From Mnemiopsis leidyi (Eukaryota > Ctenophora > Tentaculata > Lobata > Bolinopsidae): DNA of 54,166 nt. The stretch is taken from the NCBI GenBank assembly GCA_000226015.1, contig JH153531.1, positions 44,224 through 98,389 of the forward strand, in the 5' to 3' direction. Under the pieces are notes generated by a model, which worked only from the letters and a program-made list of their open reading frames with translations, had not been told where the DNA came from and did no database searches. Below, one piece after another: positions 45,195 to 54,166 of this stretch. Made by a program: the position numbers and the translations under genes. Numbering within the stretch: position 1 is the first letter of the stretch; every line of letters starts with the position of its first letter.

Positions 45195-46200
45195 CTTTGT
45201 TTCATTTAAAGTGCGGTAAGACTAGCAGATTTCCATATCTTAGGTAGTTCACCATATTATTCATGCATTTCCTAAATAATTTAACAACAGCTTGAACAAA
45301 TGAAGACTTAAAAAGTTTAGGTAGTTCACCATTAGGACCATAGCTCTTAATACAATTTAAGCTCTCAAGTTGATTGTTTACTTTGTCAAAGGTAATATCT
45401 ATATCACACAAAATATTAGGTTCAACCTCAGGCTTCTCAACACTTGGTAGGTTTTCCGGTTCATGTACAAATACCAAGCTGAAGGCTTCTGCAAGAGCTT
45501 CAACACTCTCAGCTGGACCACTAGTCCTTAAACCATCACTCCTTTCAAGCGTTGGAACACCTGTTTTCAACTGTCTTTTGTTACGAAGATAGCTGTAAAA
45601 ACATTTAGAATTTATCTTCAAATTATGAGTAAGTTTCTTTTCATAATTTGACTTTAATCTAAACTAATTATTTCTCATATTATGATTTAGGTCTTACCAG
45701 GGTGTAATACCAACAGAAAAAATCTGATTTGCCACATCCTTCACAGCTTAGAAGCCTCATTAAATTATGTATAAATCCATTGTGTATTGCTGTGTAAAAT
45801 TTGATTTTTATTATTTATTTATTATTATTATTAACTCCCCATCTGAGTACATTTTGTCTTTCGTAAAAGCATAACTATAATTCCCCTTGTAGGGGATTGA
45901 CTAAAATCATTCCAAGCTGAATCTTTACTCTTTCTCATACGCTTTAATCTTGAATTAGACCAAGGTAGATTTATTCTACCTTGGTCTATTATTAAGTTCA
46001 TTATACATCATATCAGAACTAATTTCTTCACATGAATAGTTCCAATCTACATTCTTAAGGCTATAATTTAAAATATCATCCTGAGAAACTATAGACCAAG
46101 CAGGCTTTTTAACAACTGTCTGGCCATTACTTTTGGATTTAGTCTATGAAATACCAAGTTCAACTTAAAGAAACTGATGGTCACTCTTTTCAAGGCTGGA
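45195..46200 (-). mobile_element. Decayed non-LTR retrotransposon (endonuclease end to RT start)
   Basis: On the minus strand, from 46200 down: a SDHQFL peptide (SDH motif of APE-type endonucleases), then VVKKPAWSIVSQDDIL, PWSNSRLKRMRKSKDSAW, and an open frame at 45621-45202 with FYSYLRNKRQLKTGVP…FDKVNNQLESLNCIKSYGPNGELPKLFK, the linker leading into the RT domain. Stops and shifts break it. It may be the same family as the plus-strand element at 39-40.4 kb, which covers later RT motifs. Confidence 0.75.
45957..45988. repeat. Perfect short inverted repeat inside the LINE remnant
   Basis: TAGACCAAGGTAG and CTACCTTGGTCTA flank about 6 bp of AT-rich sequence. The arms are complementary over 13 bp. 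The hairpin interrupts the old LINE reading frame, as if a short inverted duplication occurred there. Confidence 0.7.
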
Positions 46201-46365
46201 TAACTCGAAAATCAAAAGCATTGATACAAAAACCTTTCAGACTTTTCTTATTTGGACCAATACAAGTTGATTTAGGGGGTAAATTTGAAAATTAATTCTC
46301 GGGGGTGTAGGGGTTAACTTTAAAACATGTTTTACTCGAGTGAAAATTTAATCTCCATGTACTGA

Positions 46366-46420
46366 CTTACGGCCAGTGATACTTCGTTTGCTTTACGGCC
46401 AGTAGTACTTAGTTTGCTTT
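46366..46420. repeat. 28-bp direct repeat, two copies
   Basis: CTTACGGCCAGTGATACTTC then GTTTG is followed at once by CTTTACGGCCAGTAGTACTT then AGTTTGC. It lies about 240 bp upstream of the GPCR-like start codon and could be regulatory or incidental. Confidence 0.65.
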
Positions 46421-46659
46421 ATTGTACACTTTTTAGAAAATCTGCAGCTACAAAGTTAATATTAGTGACGTCACCAAATCATACCTTTCTGGTCTTGTCG
46501 TATTGATTGGTATTGTGTAATATACATTGGTTGCTCTAACCAGTGCCCTGTGCACACATCACGCTTTTTTAACTTTTTATGTTCAGGTTCAAGTATTTGG
46601 GTATATCCCACATTGACCTATAAGATATAAAGTCTTTCGGTCAATAAAACTCGATAAGG

Positions 46660-47553
46660 ATGTCTAATATAGAAAAACATTATTCTGGCGTAGCCATTGT
46701 TCTGGAATTGACCATCGGAACCATGGTGTGTTGTGTTTCTCTCTTGGTCTTCATTGGTTACTTAAAGTGCCATGGTTGGAAGAAACCTTCTGGACTCACC
46801 GTTATGAACCTATTGGCTGCGGATCTGATAAATGGAATTATTGCACCTTTGCAAGTTGCCTACATTCATTGCTTACTTCACAAAATTAAGGCCCCAAACT
46901 TGTTTAGGACCATTTTCTTTTTACAGGGGCTGTTTATTTGGACATCTCCAATGATCATTATCATTCTTAATGTCTCTCGCCTGATAGCTATACTTAATCC
47001 ATTTCAGTATACCAGCATTGTCACTCACAGTACTTCTGGCATTCTTTTGGCACTTGTGTGGCTTTCTGGAATGGTAAACTGCTTCCTGAAACGATATCTT
47101 GCAGAATATTCAAAGTACAAGTACTATGTTCCTGGTGTGTTGTTTCACTTGATTGTCAATGTCATGATATTTGGCTTGGCCTTATACACACTAATGGTGC
47201 TTAAAACTTCTGGCAATGAAACAAGAAACGACCCGAGAGCTAGAGCCACAAAGACTGTGATTCTAGTGTCAATCACCTATTTCTTAACATATGGATACTA
47301 CATATATGTCAATATTGTTTGGATGATACCAGGCTTGCCCCAAAATACTGAGAATCCATGGCTCATATTTACGGCCATTGGCCATTGGTCTCTTTCTTTA
47401 GCTCACCTATTCCTTTTGATAAATAGCCTTTTCAATGGTGTAATGTTTGGTTTGCAGTCTCACATCAGGTTAGCCATTGAAAACATTTGGGTAAAAAACT
47501 ATTTCCGAAGCACTCTCCTGAAAGAAGTCAATCAACCATTAATAACTCAGTGA
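46660..47553 (+). CDS. Class A (rhodopsin-like) GPCR homologue, intronless
   Basis: 297-aa protein with seven predicted hydrophobic segments and short loops. TM2 has LLAADLINGIIAPLQ (LAxAD motif, Asp55). The TM3 end reads NVSRLIAILNPFQY, aligning with the DRYxAIxxPxxY region: Arg107 is kept but the acidic residue before it is Ser106 and the aromatic after it is Leu. TM7 has NSLFNGVMFG where NPxxY is expected. The ECL2 Cys partner is not obvious and the N-terminus is short (~10 residues). Intronless class A receptors are common in invertebrates. The ligand cannot be read. The altered DRY and NPxxY suggest unusual or biased coupling, by inference. Confidence 0.8.
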   Translation: MSNIEKHYSGVAIVLELTIGTMVCCVSLLVFIGYLKCHGWKKPSGLTVMNLLAADLINGIIAPLQVAYIHCLLHKIKAPNLFRTIFFLQGLFIWTSPMIIIILNVSRLIAILNPFQYTSIVTHSTSGILLALVWLSGMVNCFLKRYLAEYSKYKYYVPGVLFHLIVNVMIFGLALYTLMVLKTSGNETRNDPRARATKTVILVSITYFLTYGYYIYVNIVWMIPGLPQNTENPWLIFTAIGHWSLSLAHLFLLINSLFNGVMFGLQSHIRLAIENIWVKNYFRSTLLKEVNQPLITQ

Positions 47554-48300
47554 AATTTATGTCTTCATGAATGCGAAATTGTGATAAATATTGTGTGTGT
47601 CTCAGAATTTTGTAATTGATTTGTATTATTATTATTTTCGGGTACAGTTTGCCACATTAAGGTATTTATTTAAGTCATTTTTGTTGGCTAGATCCTGTTT
47701 CATAATAATTATACTGATAATTTGTATTATGTAGGGTATTTGATAATGTGGTCACAGATTATTGCTGCAAACTCAGATAAAACTACATTGTGTTTCAGAT
47801 TTAACTTTAATAACTGTGCTTACGTCCTGAAGAAGTTTCCATGTTTGTCCTTTTAAGATTCTATTTTCTGAAACATTTTTAATTTTTATGTTGAACCATA
47901 CAAATCCTGATTTCAGCTGTTAATTTAAAAATATATTATGTATTCTAAATTTTCATTTATAAACATTTAATTGAAAACTGTTTTGATCTTTTAATTTACT
48001 CTTTTTTGACCCATCTCATCTTGTCTTAAACTTGCAAAAATCGATAATTATTCAGGAGAAAAGTTTTTGATTTAGCCATCTCGCGAATTGTTTCAACAAC
48101 TTTTAGATGGGACCTAAAGAATTATAAAACTATTCACTTGTGCTGTTAGTTTTAAAATGTGTTGAATATAAATTAACTCAATAAGATCTCATACAAAATC
48201 AAAAGCAAGGTAGATTGTATCTCGTTCAGAATTATTTGATTTTTGTTCAGGCACTATGAGACCCCAAAGAGTAGTGTTTATTGACTAGATTTGCTTCAGT
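47554..48300. other. Intergenic between GPCR and TAF12
   Basis: AT-rich 3' flank of the GPCR and 5' flank of TAF12. TTTTTGTTCAG near 48250 and TTGCTTCAG ending one base before the TAF12 ATG are acceptor-like. No further gene seen. Confidence 0.45.
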
Positions 48301-49736
48301 ATGACACAGCCTAATCAAAATATGATGGGCCTTGTGCTGCAGAGCCCTGCTCAAAATACACACATGCTTGTCAATGTTGCTGGCTCAACAGGATTTATTG
48401 GACAGACTCCTAATAGTATGAATCCTATGGGAAATATGGTCCAGATGCAACCCCAGAACCATCCAAATTTACACCCTGTAAGTTAAGTTAATTTATCAGA
48501 CCATTACCAGCTTAATAATTGTTCTAAAATTTGACCTGGTGTTTTTAAGTGTTTATGGTTAAAAAGTCTTTTATAAAAATCTAGCTCTTAGAAATATAAT
48601 GATATAAACAAAGTTTTTAATGCAACACGTTTTAATTTTTACATCAGCGACCCCACATGCCGCCACCCCTACCTACAAATCTTGGTAACCGTGCCAGCAA
48701 CGAGAATGACAGAGTGTTGCAGAAACGGCATCTTCAGGACCTTTTACAGAACATCGACCCCCTTGGACAATTAGATGATGAAGTTGAAGAAGTGTGCTTT
48801 ATATTTGTGTTTTGTACTTTAAATGTGACCCTATATCACTTTACCAACAGGGTATTAAGAAGAGCCCTTTCCACTATTCATTGTTTGTGCTGCTGCAGAG
48901 AATCGAACTTTTTGGCTAACATATGTAAAACCCTGATTATATATTTGTTTCAGGTATTACTACAGATAGGAGATGATTTCCTTGAAGACGTGATTTCAGC
49001 ATCTGCACAGATTGCTGCTCACAGAAAAAGTAAACAGTTGGAAGCAAAAGATGTGTTGCTCTACCTTGACAGACATCATGACTTGTGGCTACCTGGTTAT
49101 TCTAAAGAAGAGTTTAAACCCCCTAAAAAGGATATCTGCACTGAGCAACACAAACAAGTAGGTATCATTTCCTTACCTTATATTTGTTATCGAAATATCA
49201 TTGAAATATGGATGTTATTAAAATGATTATTGTCAAATGTAAAGGTGGCACTAAAGATTGGACTGCATGGAATCCCTTATCTTCCATTTCTTGTTTAAAG
49301 TGACTGCAGACAAATTATATTGCGAGTGAATCAAGTTAGAAATTTTAAAAAGCCCATATCGGTTAAAGTATCCAATACTTGCTATTTTATAATAAATAAT
49401 AAATAAATTCTAGCTTTTATAACACGCTTCAACTGTTAAAAATATCAAATATCGAAAGTATTCAATATTAAGTTATTTAAGCGTGGCCTTCAAAAAACTC
49501 AAAAAACAAGGGACCTATTTATTATTGCTAAAAGCCAAATTAAAGAAATATGTTTTGAGAGCGGTTTTAAAACTTTCAAGTTCACCAATGGATCTTATTG
49601 AAAAGGGAAGTATATTCCAGATCTGAGGCCCTGAGTGGCTAAATGCTGCTTCAGTCCTTCATATCGATTTGATAATGATCATGTTATATCATATTTTCAG
49701 AGATTAGAAATGATAAAGAAAGCGCAGAAACAATGA
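48301..49736 (+). CDS. TAF12: TAF12, TFIID/SAGA histone-fold subunit
   Basis: Four exons: 48301-48477, 48648-48791, 48954-49157 and 49701-49736, all junctions in phase 0, giving 186 aa (vertebrate TAF12 ~161). A Gln/Asn/Met/Pro-rich N-terminus (~1-75) precedes the H2B-like histone fold: VLQKRHLQDLLQNIDP, VLLQIGDDFLEDVISASAQ, HRKSKQLEAKDVLLYL and HHDLWLPGY. It ends RLEMIKKAQKQ. It pairs with TAF4 or ADA1 in TFIID and SAGA. Intron 2 (48792-48953, 162 bp) is a multiple of three with no stop in frame, so retention would add 54 residues inside the histone fold. A retroelement-like fragment lies in intron 3. Confidence 0.93.
49490..49680 (+). mobile_element. Possible LINE 3'-tail fragment in TAF12 intron 3
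   Basis: Phrases such as AGAGCGGTTTTAAAACTTTC, GGGAAGTATATTCCAGATCT and GGCCCTGAGTGGCTAAATGC resemble widespread invertebrate repeat tails of the kind F-K-x-F…SIFQx…GPxWLNAA. The evidence is style only; no complete element is seen. Confidence 0.3.
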
Positions 49737-50486
49737 AATGCTAGAAGATCATTCCCGTCACAGGATGATCACGACTTTTTAACTGAGATAAGACACACCA
49801 TTAAATCAGTGACAACCTGAAATCGTCTTCGAATCAGTACTGTTGTAGACTAAGGGGTTGAAGCAAGAAGATAATGGAGCCCTAGCAACGATGAGGATCT
49901 TTTCCAGACTCCAGACTGTAGGCTTAACAGTGTTGAGTCAGTATTGTAAATTTCTGAAGCTAGATTTTAATTTTGTGTAAGGGGGTTGTCTCTGATAAAT
50001 TTGATATGGGTTGACAAGATCGGATTACACAACTTTGCAGCGGTCACTTTGTCTCCATAATTTTCGAGTATATTCTCATAACTAGGTGCTCTTTTAATCA
50101 ATCACCCTGATTTTAAGATGAATATTCTTTTTCGATTCTTCTTGCAATTTTATTTATTTTTCATTTTATTTGATATTTAAAAATGTCGCCATTAATGCGT
50201 TCAATACATTACCAACCTATTTCTGTCAGAATGAAATCATTGGCAACTGATAAAAAATGAATGGTAATAGTTGGTAGCTATATCTTCACAATATTTCACC
50301 GCAAAAAATTTAATTCTATGTAACGGTTACCTAATTATATCTCCACAACATTTCACCGTAAATGATTCAATTTGATGTTAGATACTTAATAAAGAACTAA
50401 AGAACACCGTGTATGAGGGATAAGATCATTTACTCTTTCAAGAAAATTTAATTCAACGTAACGGTAACTTCCCAGGGTAAAAAGAC
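49737..50486. other. Intergenic between TAF12 and the P2X-like gene
   Basis: AT-rich. Near 50279-50370 two loosely matching stretches share ATATCT(T/C)CACAA(T/C)ATTTCACCG. CTTCCCAG lies 11 nt before the P2X-like ATG. Otherwise nothing supported. Confidence 0.4.
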
Positions 50487-51605
50487 ATGTTTTTCCTGTA
50501 TTACACAACGTTCAAATACTCTACGATAAAAGACAAATACCTGGGAATCTACTACTACGCAGGAATAGCCGCCGTTATCATCTACTCCATCCTCACCATC
50601 TTCATCAACAAAGGTTACCTCCAGATCGACCACGCCCCTCACGGGTCGGTCACCCTCATATCTGACTCAATAGACACTAACCTGACGTTACCTAGCGACC
50701 ATTACTGTTGTGAGGGCTCCACTTGTAAGGTCAAGTGTTTCCTGATAGACGGAAAGGAGCTTGCCTGGCCGCTGGATAAGGATTCTGTGACGATATCATC
50801 TTTCTTTAAGGAGAGATACCAGACGATAAACCCGGGACTGAAAATAACGGAGAGTAGCGAGGAGACTCAGTACTTTTCTAAGAAACCAGAGGCCATGGAC
50901 ATCAAGGTGGAACATTCTGTACATTCCAGGAAGTTCACCAAGACCGGGACACAGAGGACAATGCTGGGGAAGCTCCTCTCCCACAACGGCAGTGTTATCA
51001 GAGAGTTCAACTCGTACGAGAGAGCAGACAGGCTGTCTTTGAAGGATATAATCGAGGCATCAGGGATGGGATCTCTAGATGGGATCTCCGACTCTCCTAA
51101 CGGCAACGACAAGTCCTTCCGCCGTAAAGGTTGTCTGATGATAGTTACAATATTTTACCAGAACACACTATCCTCCGTCCTAGGAACGACTCCCTTATCC
51201 TACACGTACACCGTGGAGCGGGTACCTTACACCCCGCATCGCGTTGAAGAGATAATCCCCATGGTAACGCCCTCGATCTGGAACAGCAAAGTTCCTCTAA
51301 ACAGCGTAACAGCTGAGGAGCGTTACACCAACCCTCAACATCGCCTCCTCCGCAAGCGTTACGGTGTTCATATCAAGTTTGTCCAAAGTGGTGCTATAGG
51401 AAAGTTCTCCCTGTCACATTTGTTACAATGTCTGGCTACTTCCATGAGTTTGATCACGCTGATTACTACTGTGGGAGATATTATCGCGTTGTATCTCCTC
51501 CCACAGAGTAAGTACTATCGGGATGTTATTTATGGAATGCAGGAGGGGGATATTGTCGATCACACTCAGTCTGAAACTGATCTGTGTAAAACTAAGTCTG
51601 AGTAG
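50487..51605 (+). CDS. Divergent P2X-type ligand-gated ion channel, intronless
   Basis: 372 aa with two membrane helices (~23-43 and ~315-338) and a large ectodomain, the P2X layout. The N-terminal Y-x-T-x-K motif is kept (YSTIK, residues 11-15). Ectodomain matches include LSLKDIIEASGM (P2X FRLGDIVEEAG) and RRKGCLMIVTIF. RYGVHIKFVQSGAIGKFSL runs into TM2 with VGDIIALYLLP and KYYRD. Oddities: only about five ectodomain cysteines (four clustered in YCCEGSTCKVKC) against ten in canonical P2X; no KxKG motif after TM1, where the first ATP-contact lysines lie; no clear NFR motif; no C-terminal YxxxK. The Lys before YG (equivalent to rat P2X2 K308) seems kept. ATP gating is therefore uncertain. Confidence 0.8.
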   Translation: MFFLYYTTFKYSTIKDKYLGIYYYAGIAAVIIYSILTIFINKGYLQIDHAPHGSVTLISDSIDTNLTLPSDHYCCEGSTCKVKCFLIDGKELAWPLDKDSVTISSFFKERYQTINPGLKITESSEETQYFSKKPEAMDIKVEHSVHSRKFTKTGTQRTMLGKLLSHNGSVIREFNSYERADRLSLKDIIEASGMGSLDGISDSPNGNDKSFRRKGCLMIVTIFYQNTLSSVLGTTPLSYTYTVERVPYTPHRVEEIIPMVTPSIWNSKVPLNSVTAEERYTNPQHRLLRKRYGVHIKFVQSGAIGKFSLSHLLQCLATSMSLITLITTVGDIIALYLLPQSKYYRDVIYGMQEGDIVDHTQSETDLCKTKSE

Positions 51606-52119
51606 ATTTAATTAAATTTGGGTTCATCTTGTTTTTCAAATTGTTTTTCTCATATTTTTGTTGAAAAAATCGGCAAGGGACTTTTGAAACGAAAAATAGC
51701 TTGCGCTATTTTTTACATTTTGTAAATTTACCTGTATATTGTTTTGTGTCTGTTTTGATTTGACATTTCTTATCTGCTGGATCAGGTTTTGTTGTAATTT
51801 TGTGTGGGGCACAAATTTATTGATGGTGTAACTTATTTTACTCTGATCTTAATTTGTTGAAGCTGATTTGTTATTAATTCTGTAGTGTGATATATATTTG
51901 ATAGATCTTTTCTTATAACAACCCGAGCTGTATAATTTCTAAAAACGGCTTGACATTTCCAACCTCATGCATAATGCATATTATGTTATCACATTGTATT
52001 TGTTTTTAAAAGCCCTAATTAAAGCACATTAGATCGCAATTATAACAAAATTGCATATTGCATGACAGGTGATATTTAAACCATCAATTAATCATTATAA
52101 CAGCCAGGATATATTAGCA
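51606..52119. other. Intergenic between the P2X-like gene and TMEM187
   Basis: AT-rich. ATAACAGCCAG and ATATATTAG precede the TMEM187 ATG by a few bases. No other feature seen. Confidence 0.4.
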
Positions 52120-52902
52120 ATGCTCTCAAAGGCGCTGCTTTACGTTTTGATTGCTACCACTCTCCACATCCTCCTTATAAACACAGGATGGTTTGATCAC
52201 GTGATCACCGAACTGGGGTACGAAATGTATGCAGAAAAAGTAAACTCAGTTCCCGTCCTCCCCTTTCCCATGCCCTTCAACACTCTAATAAACCTAGGAT
52301 ACACGTTAGCAGGGGCCGTGTGGTTGCCTACTTTCAGAAAAACAGGAGATTTCTGGGGCGAGTCGTTTTGTTGGTACAGCATTGTTTACAGTTTCATACA
52401 ACTAGCTAGAATAGTCTACCAGACACAACGTACAGCCGTATTGGATCAGTGGATAACAACTACTATTTTCTGTCACGTGACTATTTGGGTGACGTCACTC
52501 CCCTCAGGGGGCGTCGTCACCAACTTTATCAGATCCTTCAGTCGGCCTGTCGTCCTGCTGGTCTCCTTTCTCAGCTACTTTCTCTCGCTCTTCACCGAGA
52601 TAGGGTTCGATGTAGCGCTAGCTGTACACATGGTAGTTGCAGTTAGAGCTGGATATGAAGCGCACTTAGTGCGTGGTAACGAGCGGAGTGGAGCTGTGTT
52701 TGGTAAAGCCTGTGCTTGCTCCGTCGGCTTTGTCGTGCTCAAGTTGGCTGACTTGCCTCTGAGAGATTACTGGACCCCTAACTGTCTGTCGGGACACTTC
52801 TTGTCCAAGATCTGTGATGTAGGACAGATTTACTATGCTGCTGAGCTAGTCTATGTCCTAAATAGAAACCTGGAGAATTTTAGGAGGAACTTTGCTGATT
52901 GA
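52120..52902 (+). CDS. TMEM187: TMEM187 family multipass membrane protein
   Basis: 260 aa from the first ATG at 52120; the open frame upstream has no ATG. Vertebrate TMEM187 is 261 aa. Family signatures are clear: GYEMYAEKV, PMPFNTLINLGYTLAGAVWL, AVLDQWITT, GFVVLKLADLPL and CLSGHFLSKICDVGQIYYA. Six or so hydrophobic segments are visible. The molecular function is not known. Intronless here. It follows the P2X-like gene by about 500 bp on the same strand. Confidence 0.92.
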   Translation: MLSKALLYVLIATTLHILLINTGWFDHVITELGYEMYAEKVNSVPVLPFPMPFNTLINLGYTLAGAVWLPTFRKTGDFWGESFCWYSIVYSFIQLARIVYQTQRTAVLDQWITTTIFCHVTIWVTSLPSGGVVTNFIRSFSRPVVLLVSFLSYFLSLFTEIGFDVALAVHMVVAVRAGYEAHLVRGNERSGAVFGKACACSVGFVVLKLADLPLRDYWTPNCLSGHFLSKICDVGQIYYAAELVYVLNRNLENFRRNFAD

Positions 52903-53397
52903 TTTTTGTATTAAAATGACTTATATGGAGTTTATTTATTTGATGATTAACGAATTATCTGATCAGTTCTTACTTTATTTATTTGAATTCCTTATAAGCT
53001 TAGGTCCTGCGACCTGCAGTTTGATTTATTGATTATGATTTCGAATTTTCATAAGGATCATAATTTATTTCCTGTGTTTATACATCAATGATTGAGGTCA
53101 AATGAATAATTAGATGCGTGAATTTTTATTCGGTTGAATAGATTAAGCTACTCAGCTAGTCATGTGTCGTTTTGCCTATTTCTATGTGTGTAAAGAATTA
53201 TAATCTATATTAATTATCGTCTTATATTGTGAAGGTTTTAATACTGACTGCACTCGTTTTTATGTCTTCTACGTTTTGACATATTTTACGCAATTATATA
53301 ATGATCATCTTACACAGCTCTGTTTGAGAGCCTGCTCTACTTCCCATATCTAATTAAACTCCAACTCCAATGTACCCAGTATCTGAGACACACAGCT
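52903..53397. other. Intergenic between TMEM187 and POT1-like
   Basis: AT-rich, no recognised feature. GAGACACACAG ends two bases before the next ATG. Confidence 0.4.
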
Positions 53398-53518
53398 ATG
53401 CCAAAACGACCCAGAGACACAGACGTAGTGAAGTCTCTGTCAGAGCTAAGACAAGGAGATACGCGAGTTAACGTTATTGCTGTATTGTACTCAAGTACCC
53501 CTCCAACTAATACTAGAG
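53398..53518 (+). CDS. POT1: POT1-like telomere-end-binding protein, first exon only
   Basis: 41 codons from ATG to the donor GAG|GTAATA. DVVKSLSELRQGDTRVNVIA and SSTPPTNTRG fit the start of the first OB fold of POT1 (Y-x-x-L-x-x-L-x-x-G…NV-x-G-V…PP-x-x-x-KG). POT1 binds single-stranded telomeric DNA in shelterin. The exon ends in phase 1; the following exons lie beyond the window, past the (CA)n tract. The assignment rests on one short exon. Confidence 0.6.
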
Positions 53519-53550
53519 GTAATATCTTGAACGACGTTTTTTATCTGCTC

Positions 53551-53844
53551 CTAGTCCAGAATTCCTTGTGCTATGAATTCTTTTAATTTCTTGCCGTCTT
53601 GTGCCAAATATTGAACTCTCTTTCTATCTCTGAGACATTTGTCCTTAGAAATTTCCATGATTTTGATGACAGCTATAAAACGGTAGTTTGTCAATTTTGC
53701 ATGGTTTGTGTTAGTTACAAACGCTGCAAACCACATTAATATAACACAGTTCACCACATCACACAATTTACACAAATTAGCACACTGCACGAATGTGCTA
53801 CTAACTATCATGCTAACACACGGTATAGCAGACAATAGTAACAC
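53551..53844 (-). CDS. Hypothetical 97-aa frame in the POT1-like intron, antisense
   Basis: ATG at 53844. It encodes two hydrophobic stretches (MLLLSAIPCVSMIVSSTF and VNCVILMWFAAFV), then a basic tail ending KKLKEFIAQGILD. No homologue recognised. The length is above chance for this AT-rich DNA but not decisive. It would be nested in, and opposite to, the POT1-like gene. Confidence 0.2.
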   Translation of the reverse strand: MLLLSAIPCVSMIVSSTFVQCANLCKLCDVVNCVILMWFAAFVTNTNHAKLTNYRFIAVIKIMEISKDKCLRDRKRVQYLAQDGKKLKEFIAQGILD

Positions 53845-54018
53845 GCCCGTTTCCGCTGGAGCATACTACCAGACAAATTCAGCTCATCCTACCACACCTT
53901 ATAATACATTCACTGTACATGTAAACTGACAGATATGATATATATACAGATATGATATATACATGTGTATACAAACACACATTTCACACACGTGTCACAA
54001 ATTATAGCAATTCTTAAT

Positions 54019-54166
<148 letters not shown>

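Noticed and set aside
52069-52119. An upstream extension of TMEM187
   Set aside because: The extension begins with GTG, and the ATG at 52120 gives 260 aa, matching the family length.

Overview
The window is animal nuclear DNA: AT-rich, with spliced genes, GT-AG introns mostly of 130-200 bp, TATA/poly(A)-type signals, tandem satellites, LINE, SINE and hAT-like debris, and one run of N (18982-19814). A P2X receptor, a class A GPCR, FAM76, TMEM187, TXNDC15, USP53/54 and TUT1 homologues point to a metazoan. Genes nested in introns, very short 5' leaders behind acceptor-like AGs and the divergent proteins fit an early-branching invertebrate. A ctenophore is my best guess (about 50%), but this is inference.

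Layout. 1-850: 44-bp satellite with a 265-bp insertion. 1.5-7.7 kb: tandem duplication carrying two BTB genes on the minus strand, the second split by a 372-bp transposon flanked by a 7-bp target duplication. 8.1-10.2 kb: tandem repeats. 9.6-11.1 kb: a small unrecognised plus-strand gene rebuilt from phase-compatible exons. 12.8-34.6 kb: a head-to-tail minus-strand cluster, in transcription order URB2-like, TXNDC15, FAM76, tyrosyl-tRNA synthetase. FAM76 intron 1 holds an intronless USP53/54-like gene. Two tyrosyl-tRNA synthetase introns hold an intronless TUT1 gene and an intronless ER 2-oxoglutarate dioxygenase gene. All three guests lie on the host's strand. 35-36.8 kb: an unrecognised three-exon gene. 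37-46.4 kb: mostly retroelement remnants (CR1/L2-like LINEs, a Copia-like scrap, tRNA-derived SINEs) and a GC-rich minisatellite. 46.6-53.5 kb: a plus-strand gene run of GPCR-like, TAF12, P2X-like, TMEM187 and the first exon of a POT1-like gene. The window ends in a (CA)n microsatellite.

The genes are mostly housekeeping (rRNA processing, Tyr-tRNA charging, U6 snRNA uridylation, TFIID/SAGA, telomere binding) plus signalling membrane proteins; no shared pathway is evident. The main points of interest are the same-strand nested genes whose starts sit just behind splice-acceptor-like sites (possible spliced-leader trans-splicing), and a tyrosyl-tRNA synthetase with an apparent N-terminal GST-C-like domain as well as the usual C-terminal EMAPII domain.
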